Source: Thermoleophilia bacterium
GTDB taxonomy: Bacteria > Actinomycetota > Thermoleophilia > Miltoncostaeales > Miltoncostaeaceae
Length of the DNA: 64,000 bases
Direction: 5' to 3'
NCBI GenBank assembly: GCA_020848615.1
Contig: JADLHW010000109.1
Coordinates: 1-64,000, forward strand
Shown: piece by piece, positions 52,024-60,154 of the stretch
Position numbering within the stretch: the first letter of the stretch is position 1
Layout: every line of letters begins with the position of its first letter
Translations under genes and position numbers: made by a program
The notes under the pieces: model-generated
What the model was told of the DNA's origin: nothing
The model's database searches: none
Seen by the model: only the letters and a program-made list of their open reading frames with translations

Positions 52024-52986
52024 ATGCGGGTGGTGGTGACGGGAGCGGCCGGGTTCCTCGGCTCGCACCTCACCGACCACCTCCTGGCGCTCGGCCACGC
52101 GGTGGTGGGCATCGACGCGTTCACGCCGGGCACGCCGCGACCGCAGCGGCAGGCGAACCTCGCGCGGGCGCTCCGGCACCCGTCCTTCACCATGCTGGAG
52201 GCGGACCTCTGCGACGCGGACCTGGGCGCCGCGGTGTCCGGTGCCGACGCCATCGCCCACATGGCGGGCGAGGCCGGCGTGCGCGGCAGCTGGGGCGACC
52301 GGTTCGCGGTGTACGCGATGAACAACCTCCTCGCGACCCAGCGGGTGCTCGAGGCGGCGGTCTCCGCCGGGGTGCGGCGCGTCGCCTACGCATCGTCGTC
52401 CGCCGTGTACGGGGTCACCGCCAACGGCCCGTGCGGCGAGGACACCGCGCCCCGCCCGGTGTCGCCGTACGGCGTGAGCATGCTGGCGGGGGAGGGCCTC
52501 CTGGACGCCTACGCCCAGCACGGGCTGTCGACCGCCGCCATCCGGTACTCCTGCGTGTACGGGCCGCGGCAGCGCCCCGGGATGGCGGCGGAGCGGTTCA
52601 TCACCTCGGCGCTCACCGGCGAGCGCGTGCCGCTGTACGGCTCCGACGGACGCTCCCGCGACCTCGTCTACGTGGACGACGCGGTGCGGGCGACGGCGGC
52701 GATCCTGCTGCGCGGCCCCGACGGCCCCGTGAACGTGGGATCGGGTGAGAGCTTCACCCTCGGCGAGATCCTGGAGGCGGTGACCGCCGCCGTGGGCGCC
52801 GCGCCGGCCGTGGACCGGCGCCCGGCCCTGGCCGGGGAACCCCCGCGGGAACGTCTCGCGACCGAGCGCATGCGCGCCATCGCGCGCTTCGCGCCGGCGA
52901 CGGACCTGGCCGCCGGCATCGCCGCGCAGGTCGCCTTCGTGCGCGGCGAGGAGTTCGCGGAGCTGCCGGCGGGGAACGCCGCATAG
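52024..52986 (+). CDS. NAD-dependent epimerase/dehydratase-like protein lacking the catalytic lysine
   Basis: A 320-residue extended short-chain dehydrogenase-like protein. The NAD-binding loop VTGAAGFLGSHL (5-16), VVGIDAF, ASSSAVYG and RDLVYVDDAVRA are all well conserved. The active-site YxxxK reads Y149-G-V-S-M153 in SPYGVSMLAGE, so the lysine is methionine. Everything else suggests a folded, NAD-binding protein of the UDP-glucuronate/glucose 4-epimerase kind. It may be inactive, regulatory, or use another base. GGAGG lies eight bases before the ATG. Confidence 0.85.
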   Translation: MRVVVTGAAGFLGSHLTDHLLALGHAVVGIDAFTPGTPRPQRQANLARALRHPSFTMLEADLCDADLGAAVSGADAIAHMAGEAGVRGSWGDRFAVYAMNNLLATQRVLEAAVSAGVRRVAYASSSAVYGVTANGPCGEDTAPRPVSPYGVSMLAGEGLLDAYAQHGLSTAAIRYSCVYGPRQRPGMAAERFITSALTGERVPLYGSDGRSRDLVYVDDAVRATAAILLRGPDGPVNVGSGESFTLGEILEAVTAAVGAAPAVDRRPALAGEPPRERLATERMRAIARFAPATDLAAGIAAQVAFVRGEEFAELPAGNAA

Positions 52987-53060
52987 CCGCGGCGGCCGGG
53001 CCGCAGCCCCAATCCGGCCAACAGAACCAATACATTTGAAACACCATTTCGAACCGGCAA

Positions 53061-53097
53061 ACGGGCGGTTTTCGGCGGTCTGAACCCCCCCGCGACT
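53061..53097 (+). other. intergenic hairpin with recurring TGAACCCCCCCG motif (copy 2)
   Basis: ACGGGCGGTT (53061-53070) pairs with AACCCCCCCG (53083-53092), with a C-C mismatch and a bulge. The right arm belongs to the motif found also at 50235 and 53930. A TTGACT at 53097-53102 may be a -35 element for the L,D-transpeptidase gene. Confidence 0.4.
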
Positions 53098-53123
53098 TGA
53101 CTGTCACTTAACCGTGTAGTCCA

Positions 53124-53897
53124 ATGCCGCCCGTGCCCCTGAGCCGACCGACATTCGTCGGGATGGCTGTCCTCGTCGCCGGGCTCTCGGCGACGGGTAC
53201 CGCTGTCCCCGCGACCCAGAGCGCACCTCCCGCGGCCGAGGCGGTCGCACCCGAGGCCGGGGTCACCACCCCGCAGGTCTCCTGGGTCGCCCGCGTCCTG
53301 CTTCCCTCCGCCGGGCGCTCCGCGCCGAACGCGCGAGCCCGCGCGGTGGGCCGCGTCATGCACTACACGGCGTACTCGCGCCGGCCGAACGACCTCATGG
53401 TCACGGGGACGTTCACCGAGCCCGACGGCCGCCGCTGGGTGCGCGTGCAGCTGCCCAAGCGGCCCAACGGCGCCACCGCGTGGCTGCCGGAGTCGGCGGT
53501 GCAGCTGCGGGCGCTCACCACGCGCATCCGCGTGCGCCTGCGGTCCCGTACCGTCGAGGTCGTCCGGAACGGCAGCGTCGTGTCGCGGTTCCGCGCGGCG
53601 GTCGGCACCGGCGGGACGCCCACCCCGGTCGGCACCTTCGCCGTGCAGGACCCGGTGCACTCCAGCCCCAGCCAGCGTTCCTACCTGGGGCCGTACATCA
53701 TCACCCTCACCGCGTTCTCCCCGGTGCTCCGCACCTTCATGGGCGGGCCCGGCCTCATCGCCATCCACGGCACCAGCTCCCCGCAGCTGCTGGGCCAGGC
53801 GGTGAGCCACGGCTGCATCCGCGTCTCCAACGACTCGGTCAGCAAGCTCTGGTCGGTGGTGCAGCCCGGCATGCAGGTGGAGATCACCAAAACCTGA
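53124..53897 (+). CDS. secreted L,D-transpeptidase (YkuD family)
   Basis: A 257-residue exported enzyme that makes 3-3 cross-links in peptidoglycan or attaches proteins to it. An N-terminal hydrophobic segment (FVGMAVLVAGLSATGTAV) is followed by an SH3-like region and the YkuD catalytic domain: IRVRLRSRTVEVVRNG, GTGGTPTPVGTFAV, IAIHGTSSP with H215, and SHGCIRVSN with the nucleophile C231. All catalytic residues are present. A clear ribosome site before the ATG is not seen; an in-frame ATG 39 bases later is possible. Confidence 0.93.
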   Translation: MPPVPLSRPTFVGMAVLVAGLSATGTAVPATQSAPPAAEAVAPEAGVTTPQVSWVARVLLPSAGRSAPNARARAVGRVMHYTAYSRRPNDLMVTGTFTEPDGRRWVRVQLPKRPNGATAWLPESAVQLRALTTRIRVRLRSRTVEVVRNGSVVSRFRAAVGTGGTPTPVGTFAVQDPVHSSPSQRSYLGPYIITLTAFSPVLRTFMGGPGLIAIHGTSSPQLLGQAVSHGCIRVSNDSVSKLWSVVQPGMQVEITKT

Positions 53898-53900
53898 TGT

Positions 53901-53946
53901 AACGGGCGGTGCAGCTTGCCGTCTCGGCTTGAAACCCCCCGTTCGA
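53901..53946 (+). other. intergenic hairpin with recurring TGAAACCCCCCG motif (copy 3)
   Basis: AACGGGCGGT (53901-53910) pairs with ACCCCCCGTT (53934-53943) with one C-C mismatch at the same place as in copy 2; TGAAACCCCCCGTTCGA spans 53930-53946. An inner GCCG/CGGC hairpin fills the loop. It lies directly between the L,D-transpeptidase stop and the following exported protein. Confidence 0.45.
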
Positions 53947-53962
53947 TCAGGCAGGCGCGCAC

Positions 53963-56023
53963 GTGAGCGGCGGTAGCATCGGTCGCATCGCGATGTCGTG
54001 TTCCCACCGTCGTCGCCGCACGGCCCTGTGCGGCGTTCTGGCGCTGTCCGCCCTCATGTCGGCGGCCGGTTCGGCGTTCGCTGCCCCGTCGCCGCCCACG
54101 TTTTCGTTCAGTCCGTCACCGAACGGCGCGGGGTGGACCACCTCGCCGGTCACCGTCACCGTGAGCTGCGGTGCCGGGGCCGTCGCCGATCCCGCCGCGC
54201 TGGGGCCGTTCGGCGCCGCGACGGGGTTCGTGGCGGGTTGCGTCGACCCGGTCACCCTCGAGCGCACCGACGGCGCGGGCACCTCCCCGAACGTCGACAC
54301 CGCCGACCCCACGGTGCAGGCGGCGCTCTCACCGGGGGCGCCCGACGGCGCCAACGGCTGGTACCGGAGCTCGCCCCTGGTGTCGTACGTGTGCGCGGAC
54401 GGCCAGTCCGGGGTCGCCGGGTGCCCGCGGCAGGAGCGCCTGCCCGACGGGGCCGGCCCCTGGGTGCGCACCGCGACCGATGTCGCCGGCCGCTCCGGCG
54501 CCGTCGCGGTGGCCGCCAGGGTCGACACCGTGGCCCCGCCGGCACCCGCCGTGTCGGTGCCCGCCAACGGCGCGTCGTACGAGATCGGCGTGCCCCGCAA
54601 CGCGGAGTTCTCCTGCGGCCCGGACGGGACCTCGGGTGTCGCGCAGTGCTCCGGCAGCTACGCCGGCGGCGCCGGCGTGGGCCCCGGGGGACGCCTGGAC
54701 ACCGGCGAGCCGGGCAACGCGGGCACCCTCGGGCCGCGCACCCTCACGCTGTTCAGCGTGGACGGGGCGGGGCACCGCGCAGAGCGCACCGTGTCCTACA
54801 CCGTGGTCGACACCACCAAGCCCACGGCCCCGGTGCTCGCGAACCCGGCGCCCGACGCGGTGACGAGCCAGCGCAGCCCGTCGTTCACCTGGGGGGCGGC
54901 GCAGGACTCCGGCGCGGGGATGAAGGAGTACCGCATCAACATCGGCGGCAAGACGTACGCGCTGCCGGCGTCCGCGTCGATGCAGCCGGGCTTCGTGATC
55001 CCCGACGTCCTCGCCGACGGCACGTACGAGTGGCAGGTGTTCGCGGTCGACCAGGCCGGCAACGCGACGGCGTCGCCCAAGCGGCGGTTCAGGGTGGACC
55101 CGAACGCCGTGGCGCCGCCGGTGATCACCCAGGGCCCGCAGGGCGGGGCCGCGACCGCGAACCGCACCCCCACGTTCGCGTTCTCCGGGCTGGCCGGCGC
55201 GACGTTCCGCTGGCAGACGCTCGATGCGAACGACGCCTCGGTACCCGGCGGTTCGGGTTCGGGCGGCTCGCCGGTGACCCTCCCGGCGCTCGCGGACGGC
55301 ACCTACTCGTTCGCCCTCACGCAGGTGAACGCCCTGGGGCTGCCGAGCGAACCGGCCGTCGCGCTGTTCCGGGTGGATACGGTGCCGCCGCCGGCGCCGC
55401 GCGTGACGGCCGCGCCGACGGTCACCGGAGACACCCAGCCGTCGTTCGCGTGGGCGGCCGGCGAGCAGGGCGGCACGTTCGCCTGGGAGGTGCTGAACCC
55501 CGCCGGTTCACGTGTGCAGGGGCCGGCGACGACACCCGACACCTCCGTGCGCCTGCCCTCGCCGCTGGGCGGCGGGGCGTACCAGTTCCGCGTGCGCCAG
55601 ACCGACGGCGCCGGCAACGCGGGCCCGTGGAGCGACGCCGTGGCGTTCACCATCGTGGGGCCGCCCGCGGGAGGCGGGAGCGTCGGCATCGGCGGCCGGG
55701 GCCTCGCCCTCCCGGCGACGAAGAACGCCAAGCGCATGTTCCCGAAGGCCGGGGCGAAGCTCCTGGCGGCGAAGGTCACGCTGCGGTGGAAGGCCACGCG
55801 GGGCGCGAAGCTCTACAACGTCCAGGTCTTCCGGCTGAAGGGCACCAAGTACGTGAAGGTGCTGTCGGCGTTCCCCCGGGCCCCGCGGTACAAGGTCCCG
55901 AAGGCGAAGCTCAAGGCCGGCCAGCGGTACGCCTGGCGGGTGTGGCCGTTCATGGGCCGCGCCAAGGCGTACGCGAAGAAGCCGTTCGGCGTGAGCTGGT
56001 TCGACACCCGTCGCGCCCGCTGA
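53963..56023 (+). CDS. large exported protein of Ig/FN3-like modules (copy A)
   Basis: A 686-residue surface protein. A signal peptide (TALCGVLALSALMSAAGSAF) is followed by cysteine-containing Ig-like modules (CGAGAVADP, YVCADGQSG, FSCGPDGTSG) and FN3/big-like modules with the recurrent NPAPDAVTSQRSPSFTWGAA and DGTYEWQVFAVDQAGN patterns. The last 110 residues (NAKRMFPKAGAKLLAAKVTL ... PFGVSWFD) are a basic FN3-like module nearly shared with the next gene. An ATG 30 bases downstream of the chosen GTG is an alternative start. Role probably adhesive or structural; no enzyme motif was seen. Confidence 0.8.
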   Translation: MSGGSIGRIAMSCSHRRRRTALCGVLALSALMSAAGSAFAAPSPPTFSFSPSPNGAGWTTSPVTVTVSCGAGAVADPAALGPFGAATGFVAGCVDPVTLERTDGAGTSPNVDTADPTVQAALSPGAPDGANGWYRSSPLVSYVCADGQSGVAGCPRQERLPDGAGPWVRTATDVAGRSGAVAVAARVDTVAPPAPAVSVPANGASYEIGVPRNAEFSCGPDGTSGVAQCSGSYAGGAGVGPGGRLDTGEPGNAGTLGPRTLTLFSVDGAGHRAERTVSYTVVDTTKPTAPVLANPAPDAVTSQRSPSFTWGAAQDSGAGMKEYRINIGGKTYALPASASMQPGFVIPDVLADGTYEWQVFAVDQAGNATASPKRRFRVDPNAVAPPVITQGPQGGAATANRTPTFAFSGLAGATFRWQTLDANDASVPGGSGSGGSPVTLPALADGTYSFALTQVNALGLPSEPAVALFRVDTVPPPAPRVTAAPTVTGDTQPSFAWAAGEQGGTFAWEVLNPAGSRVQGPATTPDTSVRLPSPLGGGAYQFRVRQTDGAGNAGPWSDAVAFTIVGPPAGGGSVGIGGRGLALPATKNAKRMFPKAGAKLLAAKVTLRWKATRGAKLYNVQVFRLKGTKYVKVLSAFPRAPRYKVPKAKLKAGQRYAWRVWPFMGRAKAYAKKPFGVSWFDTRRAR

Positions 56024-56114
56024 TTCCGCCACTCGGCGGACTCCCCCAAGGTCCAGCAGGCAACTCCCCTCGCGGGTCGGGCGTCGGGAGGCTTCGGCGA
56101 TTTAGATTCACGCC

Positions 56115-58022
56115 GTGATCAAGCCACGCCGTTCCCGAAACCGCGCGATCATCGCCGCCACCGCCGCAGGGGCACTGCTCATCGGTGGCGCGGTCGTCGC
56201 CCTTGCCGCTCCCAGCGCCCCCACCCTGACGGGTGGTCCAGGCGTCGCGTCCGCGAGCCAGTACACCAACAACCCGGCTCCCGCGTTCACCTGGACGGGA
56301 GGCGCGGGCGGCCTCGACACCTTCGCCTGGGCTGTGGACGGCCAGCCGGCGCTCCCGGCTGCCGCGGGCACCACGGTGACCATTCCGGCGCAGGCCGATG
56401 GCGAGCACGTCTTCCGGGTGGCCGAGGCCGGTGATGTCGCCGTCGACCCCCCCGAGGATCCGCTCTCGCCGGCGGCATCGGCGACCTTCTTCGTCGACAC
56501 GCATGCGCCGACGTTCTCCCGGTCGCCGCTGACGCCCTCGGCGGCCTGGATCACGGGCAATGTGACCATCACGTACACGTGCACCGACAACTCGGGTGGG
56601 TCCGGGATCCTGCCGGGCAGCTGCCCGGCCTCGCCGGGACTCCTCGACACACCGGCCGAGGACGGCGTCTACACCCTGGCGACGGGGAACGGCGTGCAGG
56701 ACAGGGCGCTCAACCCCGCCGCCCCCATCGCCGCCGGAACGCTCAAGCGGGACTCGACCGATCCGGCGAAGCCCGCCCTCACGGGGCCGCTGCTGATCAC
56801 GAACGTCCTGAACCCGACGCTCTCGTGGACCCGTGTCGAAGACGTGACCCCGTCCGGCGTGAACCAGGTCTCCGAGATGAAGGAGTACGTCCTGACGGTC
56901 CGTCAGGGCCAGAGCGGAGGATCGGTCGTGCCGGGCTACCCCGTCACCGTCGGTCAGCCGGTCTCGGGGGCGGAGGTCAGCCAGGCCACCGTCGGGAACC
57001 TCACGAACGGGACCACCTACAACTGGACCGTGCAAGCCGTCGACAACGCCGGCAACACGAACACGTCTGCCATGGGCGTCTTCAAGGTCGACACCACGGC
57101 GCCCGACAACCCGGTCTTCTCGTCCGGGCCCACCAACGGGGCGGCGACCAACGACAGCACGCCGAGCTTCACCTTCTCCGGCGTGGACGGCGCGACGTTC
57201 ACCTGGGAGACCCGGAACAGCCTCGACGAGCTGATCACCGGCGCCGGCTTCTCCGGCACCGGGGCGCAGACCACCGTGACGCTGCCGACCCTCGCGGACG
57301 GCAACTACAGCTTCAAGGTCAAGCAGACGGCCCCGAACGCCAAGTCCAGCGGCTTCGCGACGGCCCTGTTCACCGTGGACACCACCGCGCCCGCGGCGCC
57401 GAACATCACCTCCAGCCCCGGGACCACCACCAACGCGCAGCCCTCGTTCGGCTGGAACGCGGCCGAGCAGGACGGCACGTTCGTCTGGGAGGTCACGGGT
57501 GTCGGCGGCGTGCGCGTCCAGGGCCCCGGTGAGACCTCGACGGCGGCGGTGAGCCTGCCGGTGTCGCTCAACGCGGGCAACTACGCGTTCCGGGTGCGCC
57601 AGCGCGACCGCGCGGGCAACCTCAGCGACTGGAGCGCGGGCGAGCCGTTCACGATCGTCAACCCCACCGACGCGGGGAACCCCCCGACGGGCGGTGGCGG
57701 GACCACCTCCGGCTTCCGGCCCAGCACCCGCAACGCGAAGGCCCTGCTGCCGAAGGTGGGCACCAAGATCAAGCCCGCCGCGGCGACGCTGAAGTGGAAG
57801 CGGACGAGGGGCGCGACGCTCTACAACCTGCAGATCTTCCGCATCGACGGCACCACCTACCGGAAGGTGCACTCCGCCTTCCCGCGGGGCCTGAAGTACC
57901 GGGTGCCGAAGAAGATCCTGAAGCCCGGCCGCCGGTACGTGTGGCGCGTGTGGCCGTACCTCGGCAAGAAGAAGAAGTACACGCCGGCGCCGTTCGGGAT
58001 CAGCTGGTTCGACGCGAAGTAG
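56115..58022 (+). CDS. large exported protein of Ig/FN3-like modules (copy B)
   Basis: A 635-residue paralogue of the preceding gene with a signal helix (AIIAATAAGALLIGGAVVAL), no repeated cysteine modules except one pair (YTCTDNSG, LPGSCPAS), FN3-like repeats (DGNYSFKVKQTAPNAKSS, NAGNYAFRVRQRDRAGN) and the same basic C-terminal module (NAKALLPKVGTKIKPAAATL ... APFGISWFD). The tandem arrangement with copy A indicates duplication. Its GTG has no obvious ribosome site. Followed by a terminator-like hairpin. Confidence 0.8.
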   Translation: MIKPRRSRNRAIIAATAAGALLIGGAVVALAAPSAPTLTGGPGVASASQYTNNPAPAFTWTGGAGGLDTFAWAVDGQPALPAAAGTTVTIPAQADGEHVFRVAEAGDVAVDPPEDPLSPAASATFFVDTHAPTFSRSPLTPSAAWITGNVTITYTCTDNSGGSGILPGSCPASPGLLDTPAEDGVYTLATGNGVQDRALNPAAPIAAGTLKRDSTDPAKPALTGPLLITNVLNPTLSWTRVEDVTPSGVNQVSEMKEYVLTVRQGQSGGSVVPGYPVTVGQPVSGAEVSQATVGNLTNGTTYNWTVQAVDNAGNTNTSAMGVFKVDTTAPDNPVFSSGPTNGAATNDSTPSFTFSGVDGATFTWETRNSLDELITGAGFSGTGAQTTVTLPTLADGNYSFKVKQTAPNAKSSGFATALFTVDTTAPAAPNITSSPGTTTNAQPSFGWNAAEQDGTFVWEVTGVGGVRVQGPGETSTAAVSLPVSLNAGNYAFRVRQRDRAGNLSDWSAGEPFTIVNPTDAGNPPTGGGGTTSGFRPSTRNAKALLPKVGTKIKPAAATLKWKRTRGATLYNLQIFRIDGTTYRKVHSAFPRGLKYRVPKKILKPGRRYVWRVWPYLGKKKKYTPAPFGISWFDAK

Positions 58023-58032
58023 TGCGGGTTCG

Positions 58033-58069
58033 GCGGCCCGTTCCCCGCGCCGCGCGGGGAGGGGGCCGC
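58033..58069 (+). terminator. nested hairpin after exported protein copy B
   Basis: GCGGCCC (58033-58039) pairs with GGGCCGC (58063-58069), enclosing CCCCGCG (58043-58049) with CGCGGGG (58053-58059). The stem starts 10 bases after the stop and ends 14 bases before the next start. Confidence 0.55.
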
Positions 58070-58083
58070 TAGACTCCCGCCCC

Positions 58084-59172
58084 GTGTCCAACGCCATCTC
58101 ATTCGCCCGTGGGGCCCCGGCCCCCGAGGCGCTCTCAGCCGACCTGATCGCCACCTGCACCGCCGACGCCCTCCGGGCGGACGGCACGCGGGTGCTCTCC
58201 TACGGAACCGGGAACGGGTACCCCCCGTTGCGCGAGGTGCTTGCCGCCGAGCACGGCGTGGGTGCCGATCAGGTCTTCGTCACCAACGGTTCCCTGCAGG
58301 GCTTCGTGTTCATGCTCGAGACCCTGCTCACCCCCGGCGACCTGGTCGCCGTGGAGGCGCCCACGTACGACCGGGCGCTGCTGCAGCTCAGGCTGCACGG
58401 CATGGAGGTCCTCCCCATCCCCGTCCAGGCGGACGGCATGGACGTGGACGCCCTCGCGGCCCACTGCGCCGCCGGCAGGGTGCCGAAGCTGCTGTACACG
58501 ATCACGAACTTCCAGAACCCGTCCGGCGCGACGCTGTCGGCCGGCAAGCGCGCCGCCCTGCTCGCGCTCGTCGAGCGGTACGGGTTCGGGGTCCTGGAGG
58601 ACGACCCGTACGGGAAGCTCCGGTTCGAGGGCGACGCGCTGCCCGGCGTGTTCGCGCAGGACCAGAGCGGGAAGGTGATGTTCACCTCATCGTTCTCCAA
58701 GACCGTCGCCCCCGGCCTGCGGGTGGGCTACATCGTCGCGCCGAAGGACGCGGCGGCGAAGCTCACGGCGGCGGCGTCCCGCACGTACATCTCCCCGTCG
58801 CTCCTCGCGGAGGGCGCCATCCACCAGCTCATCATCGGCGGCCACCTGCCCGGCAACATCGCGAAGGTCACGGCGCTCATGAAGGAACGCTGCGACGCGA
58901 TGACCGCCGGCCTCGTGCACATGCCGCAGGGCACGAGCTGCACCCCGCCGCTCGGCGGGTTCTTCATGTGGATGGAGCTGCCCGAGGGCATGTCCGCCGA
59001 CGCGCTGTTCCAGCCGGCGGTGGACGCGGGCATCACGTACGTGAAGGGCAGCGACTGCTTCCTGGAGGGCGGCGAGCGCACCCTCCGGCTCGCGTACAGC
59101 GGCGTGTCCCCGGCGGAGATCGCGGAGGGCATGGAGCGGCTCGGCGCGGTCTTCGCGGCCGCGAAGCGGTAG
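58084..59172 (+). CDS. class I/II PLP-dependent aminotransferase (MocR/LysN-like)
   Basis: A 362-residue fold-type I aminotransferase. Motifs: YGTGNGYPPLREVLA, VFVTNGSLQGF, TITNFQNPSGATLS with the Asn that contacts PLP, EDDPYGKLRFEG, and the Schiff-base K206 in TSSFSKTVAPGLRVGY; R near 345 (RTLRLAYSG) binds the substrate carboxylate. It is most like 2-aminoadipate/aromatic aminotransferases of the LysN group by eye. The substrate is uncertain. The LapA-like gene starts six bases after its stop. Confidence 0.92.
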   Translation: MSNAISFARGAPAPEALSADLIATCTADALRADGTRVLSYGTGNGYPPLREVLAAEHGVGADQVFVTNGSLQGFVFMLETLLTPGDLVAVEAPTYDRALLQLRLHGMEVLPIPVQADGMDVDALAAHCAAGRVPKLLYTITNFQNPSGATLSAGKRAALLALVERYGFGVLEDDPYGKLRFEGDALPGVFAQDQSGKVMFTSSFSKTVAPGLRVGYIVAPKDAAAKLTAAASRTYISPSLLAEGAIHQLIIGGHLPGNIAKVTALMKERCDAMTAGLVHMPQGTSCTPPLGGFFMWMELPEGMSADALFQPAVDAGITYVKGSDCFLEGGERTLRLAYSGVSPAEIAEGMERLGAVFAAAKR

Positions 59173-59178
59173 ACCGGC

Positions 59179-59475
59179 GTGACGGGCGGGCCTCCGGGGG
59201 GCGGGACCTCCCCGCAGGGGGGCCCGCCCCAGCGCCCGCGCATCGACGAGGGGGACGCCCGGCGCCTGGGCATCATCGGCGCGATCGTCCTCGGCATCGC
59301 CCTGCTGCTGATCTTCATCGTGGAGAACAGCCGCGAGGTGAAGGTGTCGTTCGTGTTCTTCGAGGCCCGGATGTCGCTCATCTGGGTCATCGTGCTGTCC
59401 GCGGTGACGGGCTGGGTGGTGGGGTTCCTCCTCGCCCGCCTCATCAAGCGGCGGTTCCTCAGCCGCCCGGACTGA
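59179..59475 (+). CDS. LapA-domain small membrane protein
   Basis: A 98-residue protein with a Pro/Gly-rich N terminus and two membrane helices (LGIIGAIVLGIALLLIFIVE and WVIVLSAVTGWVVGFLLARL) joined by NSREVKVSFVFFEA. This is the layout of LapA-type (DUF1049) proteins. In proteobacteria LapA works in lipopolysaccharide assembly; in Gram-positive lineages its role is unknown. It overlaps the 3' end of the convergent MOSC gene by 17 bases. Confidence 0.85.
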   Translation: MTGGPPGGGTSPQGGPPQRPRIDEGDARRLGIIGAIVLGIALLLIFIVENSREVKVSFVFFEARMSLIWVIVLSAVTGWVVGFLLARLIKRRFLSRPD

Positions 59476-60115
59476 CCTCCGCCAGGCGCTTCCCGAGCCA
59501 CGTGCGCCAGCCGGGCTGCAGGAGGTCGCCGGGGGCGAGGGCGGCGCGGAACTCCTCGGCGGTGCCGCCGTCGCGGTGCAGCCGGCCCAGGAACGCCATG
59601 GTCACGTCGTACGTGCCGCGGCCCGCGCGTGTCATCGCGTCGCCGGCCGCGACGGGGCCCGTCTCCAGCACCCGCACGTAGAACCCCAGGCGCCCGGCCT
59701 CCGCGAACCGCGGGACGAACCGCTTGTCGCCCATGCGGATGCCGAGCTTGAAGCACGGCGTGCGGGGGATCGTGGCCTCCACCAGCACCGGCCCGATGCG
59801 GAACCGGTCGCCCACCCGCACCTCGGCGTCCGGGAACCCGGTGATCGTGAGGTTCTCCCCGAACGTCGCCGGCGGCAGCTCGCGGCCGAGCTCCGCCGCC
59901 CACCACGCGTAGTCGTCGGCGCTGTACAGGTACGCCGCCATGAACGGTCCCCCGTGCACCGACCGGTCCGCCTGCCCGTCGCCGTCCAGCCCCTCGGGCC
60001 CCAGCATGACGGGCCCGTCGACCGGAGCCTTGAAGATCCCCGTCATCACGGCCGACCCCGCGTGCGGCACCTCGCGGGGCATGCCCGTGTTCACCGACAC
60101 CACGCGCTCCGACAC
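59459..60115 (-). CDS. MOSC-domain protein, YiiM-like
   Basis: A 218-residue MOSC protein. It begins VVSVNTGMPREV, has VHGGPFMAAYLYSADDYAWW, GENLTITGFPDAEVRVGDRF, and PRTPCFKLGIRMGDK with the conserved cysteine thought to carry sulfur in a molybdenum-cofactor-dependent reaction. YiiM detoxifies N-hydroxylated bases. moaD and moaE are present in this window but distant. GTG start six bases after GGGGAGG; an ATG nine codons earlier is weaker. Confidence 0.9.
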   Translation of the reverse strand: MSERVVSVNTGMPREVPHAGSAVMTGIFKAPVDGPVMLGPEGLDGDGQADRSVHGGPFMAAYLYSADDYAWWAAELGRELPPATFGENLTITGFPDAEVRVGDRFRIGPVLVEATIPRTPCFKLGIRMGDKRFVPRFAEAGRLGFYVRVLETGPVAAGDAMTRAGRGTYDVTMAFLGRLHRDGGTAEEFRAALAPGDLLQPGWRTWLGKRLAEVSPGG

Positions 60116-60154
60116 CGGACCTCCCCTCGCCGACCGCGTCATGCTGCCACGAGG

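Noticed and set aside
26024-52986. Exosortase/PEP-CTERM type exopolysaccharide system
   Set aside because: Several gene families fit, but no exosortase-like membrane enzyme and no protein with a PEP-CTERM tail was found.
53998-56118. A 700-codon frame overlapping the first FN3-type protein
   Set aside because: Arg/Gly/His-rich translation without domains; the alternative frame has a signal peptide and FN3-like modules.
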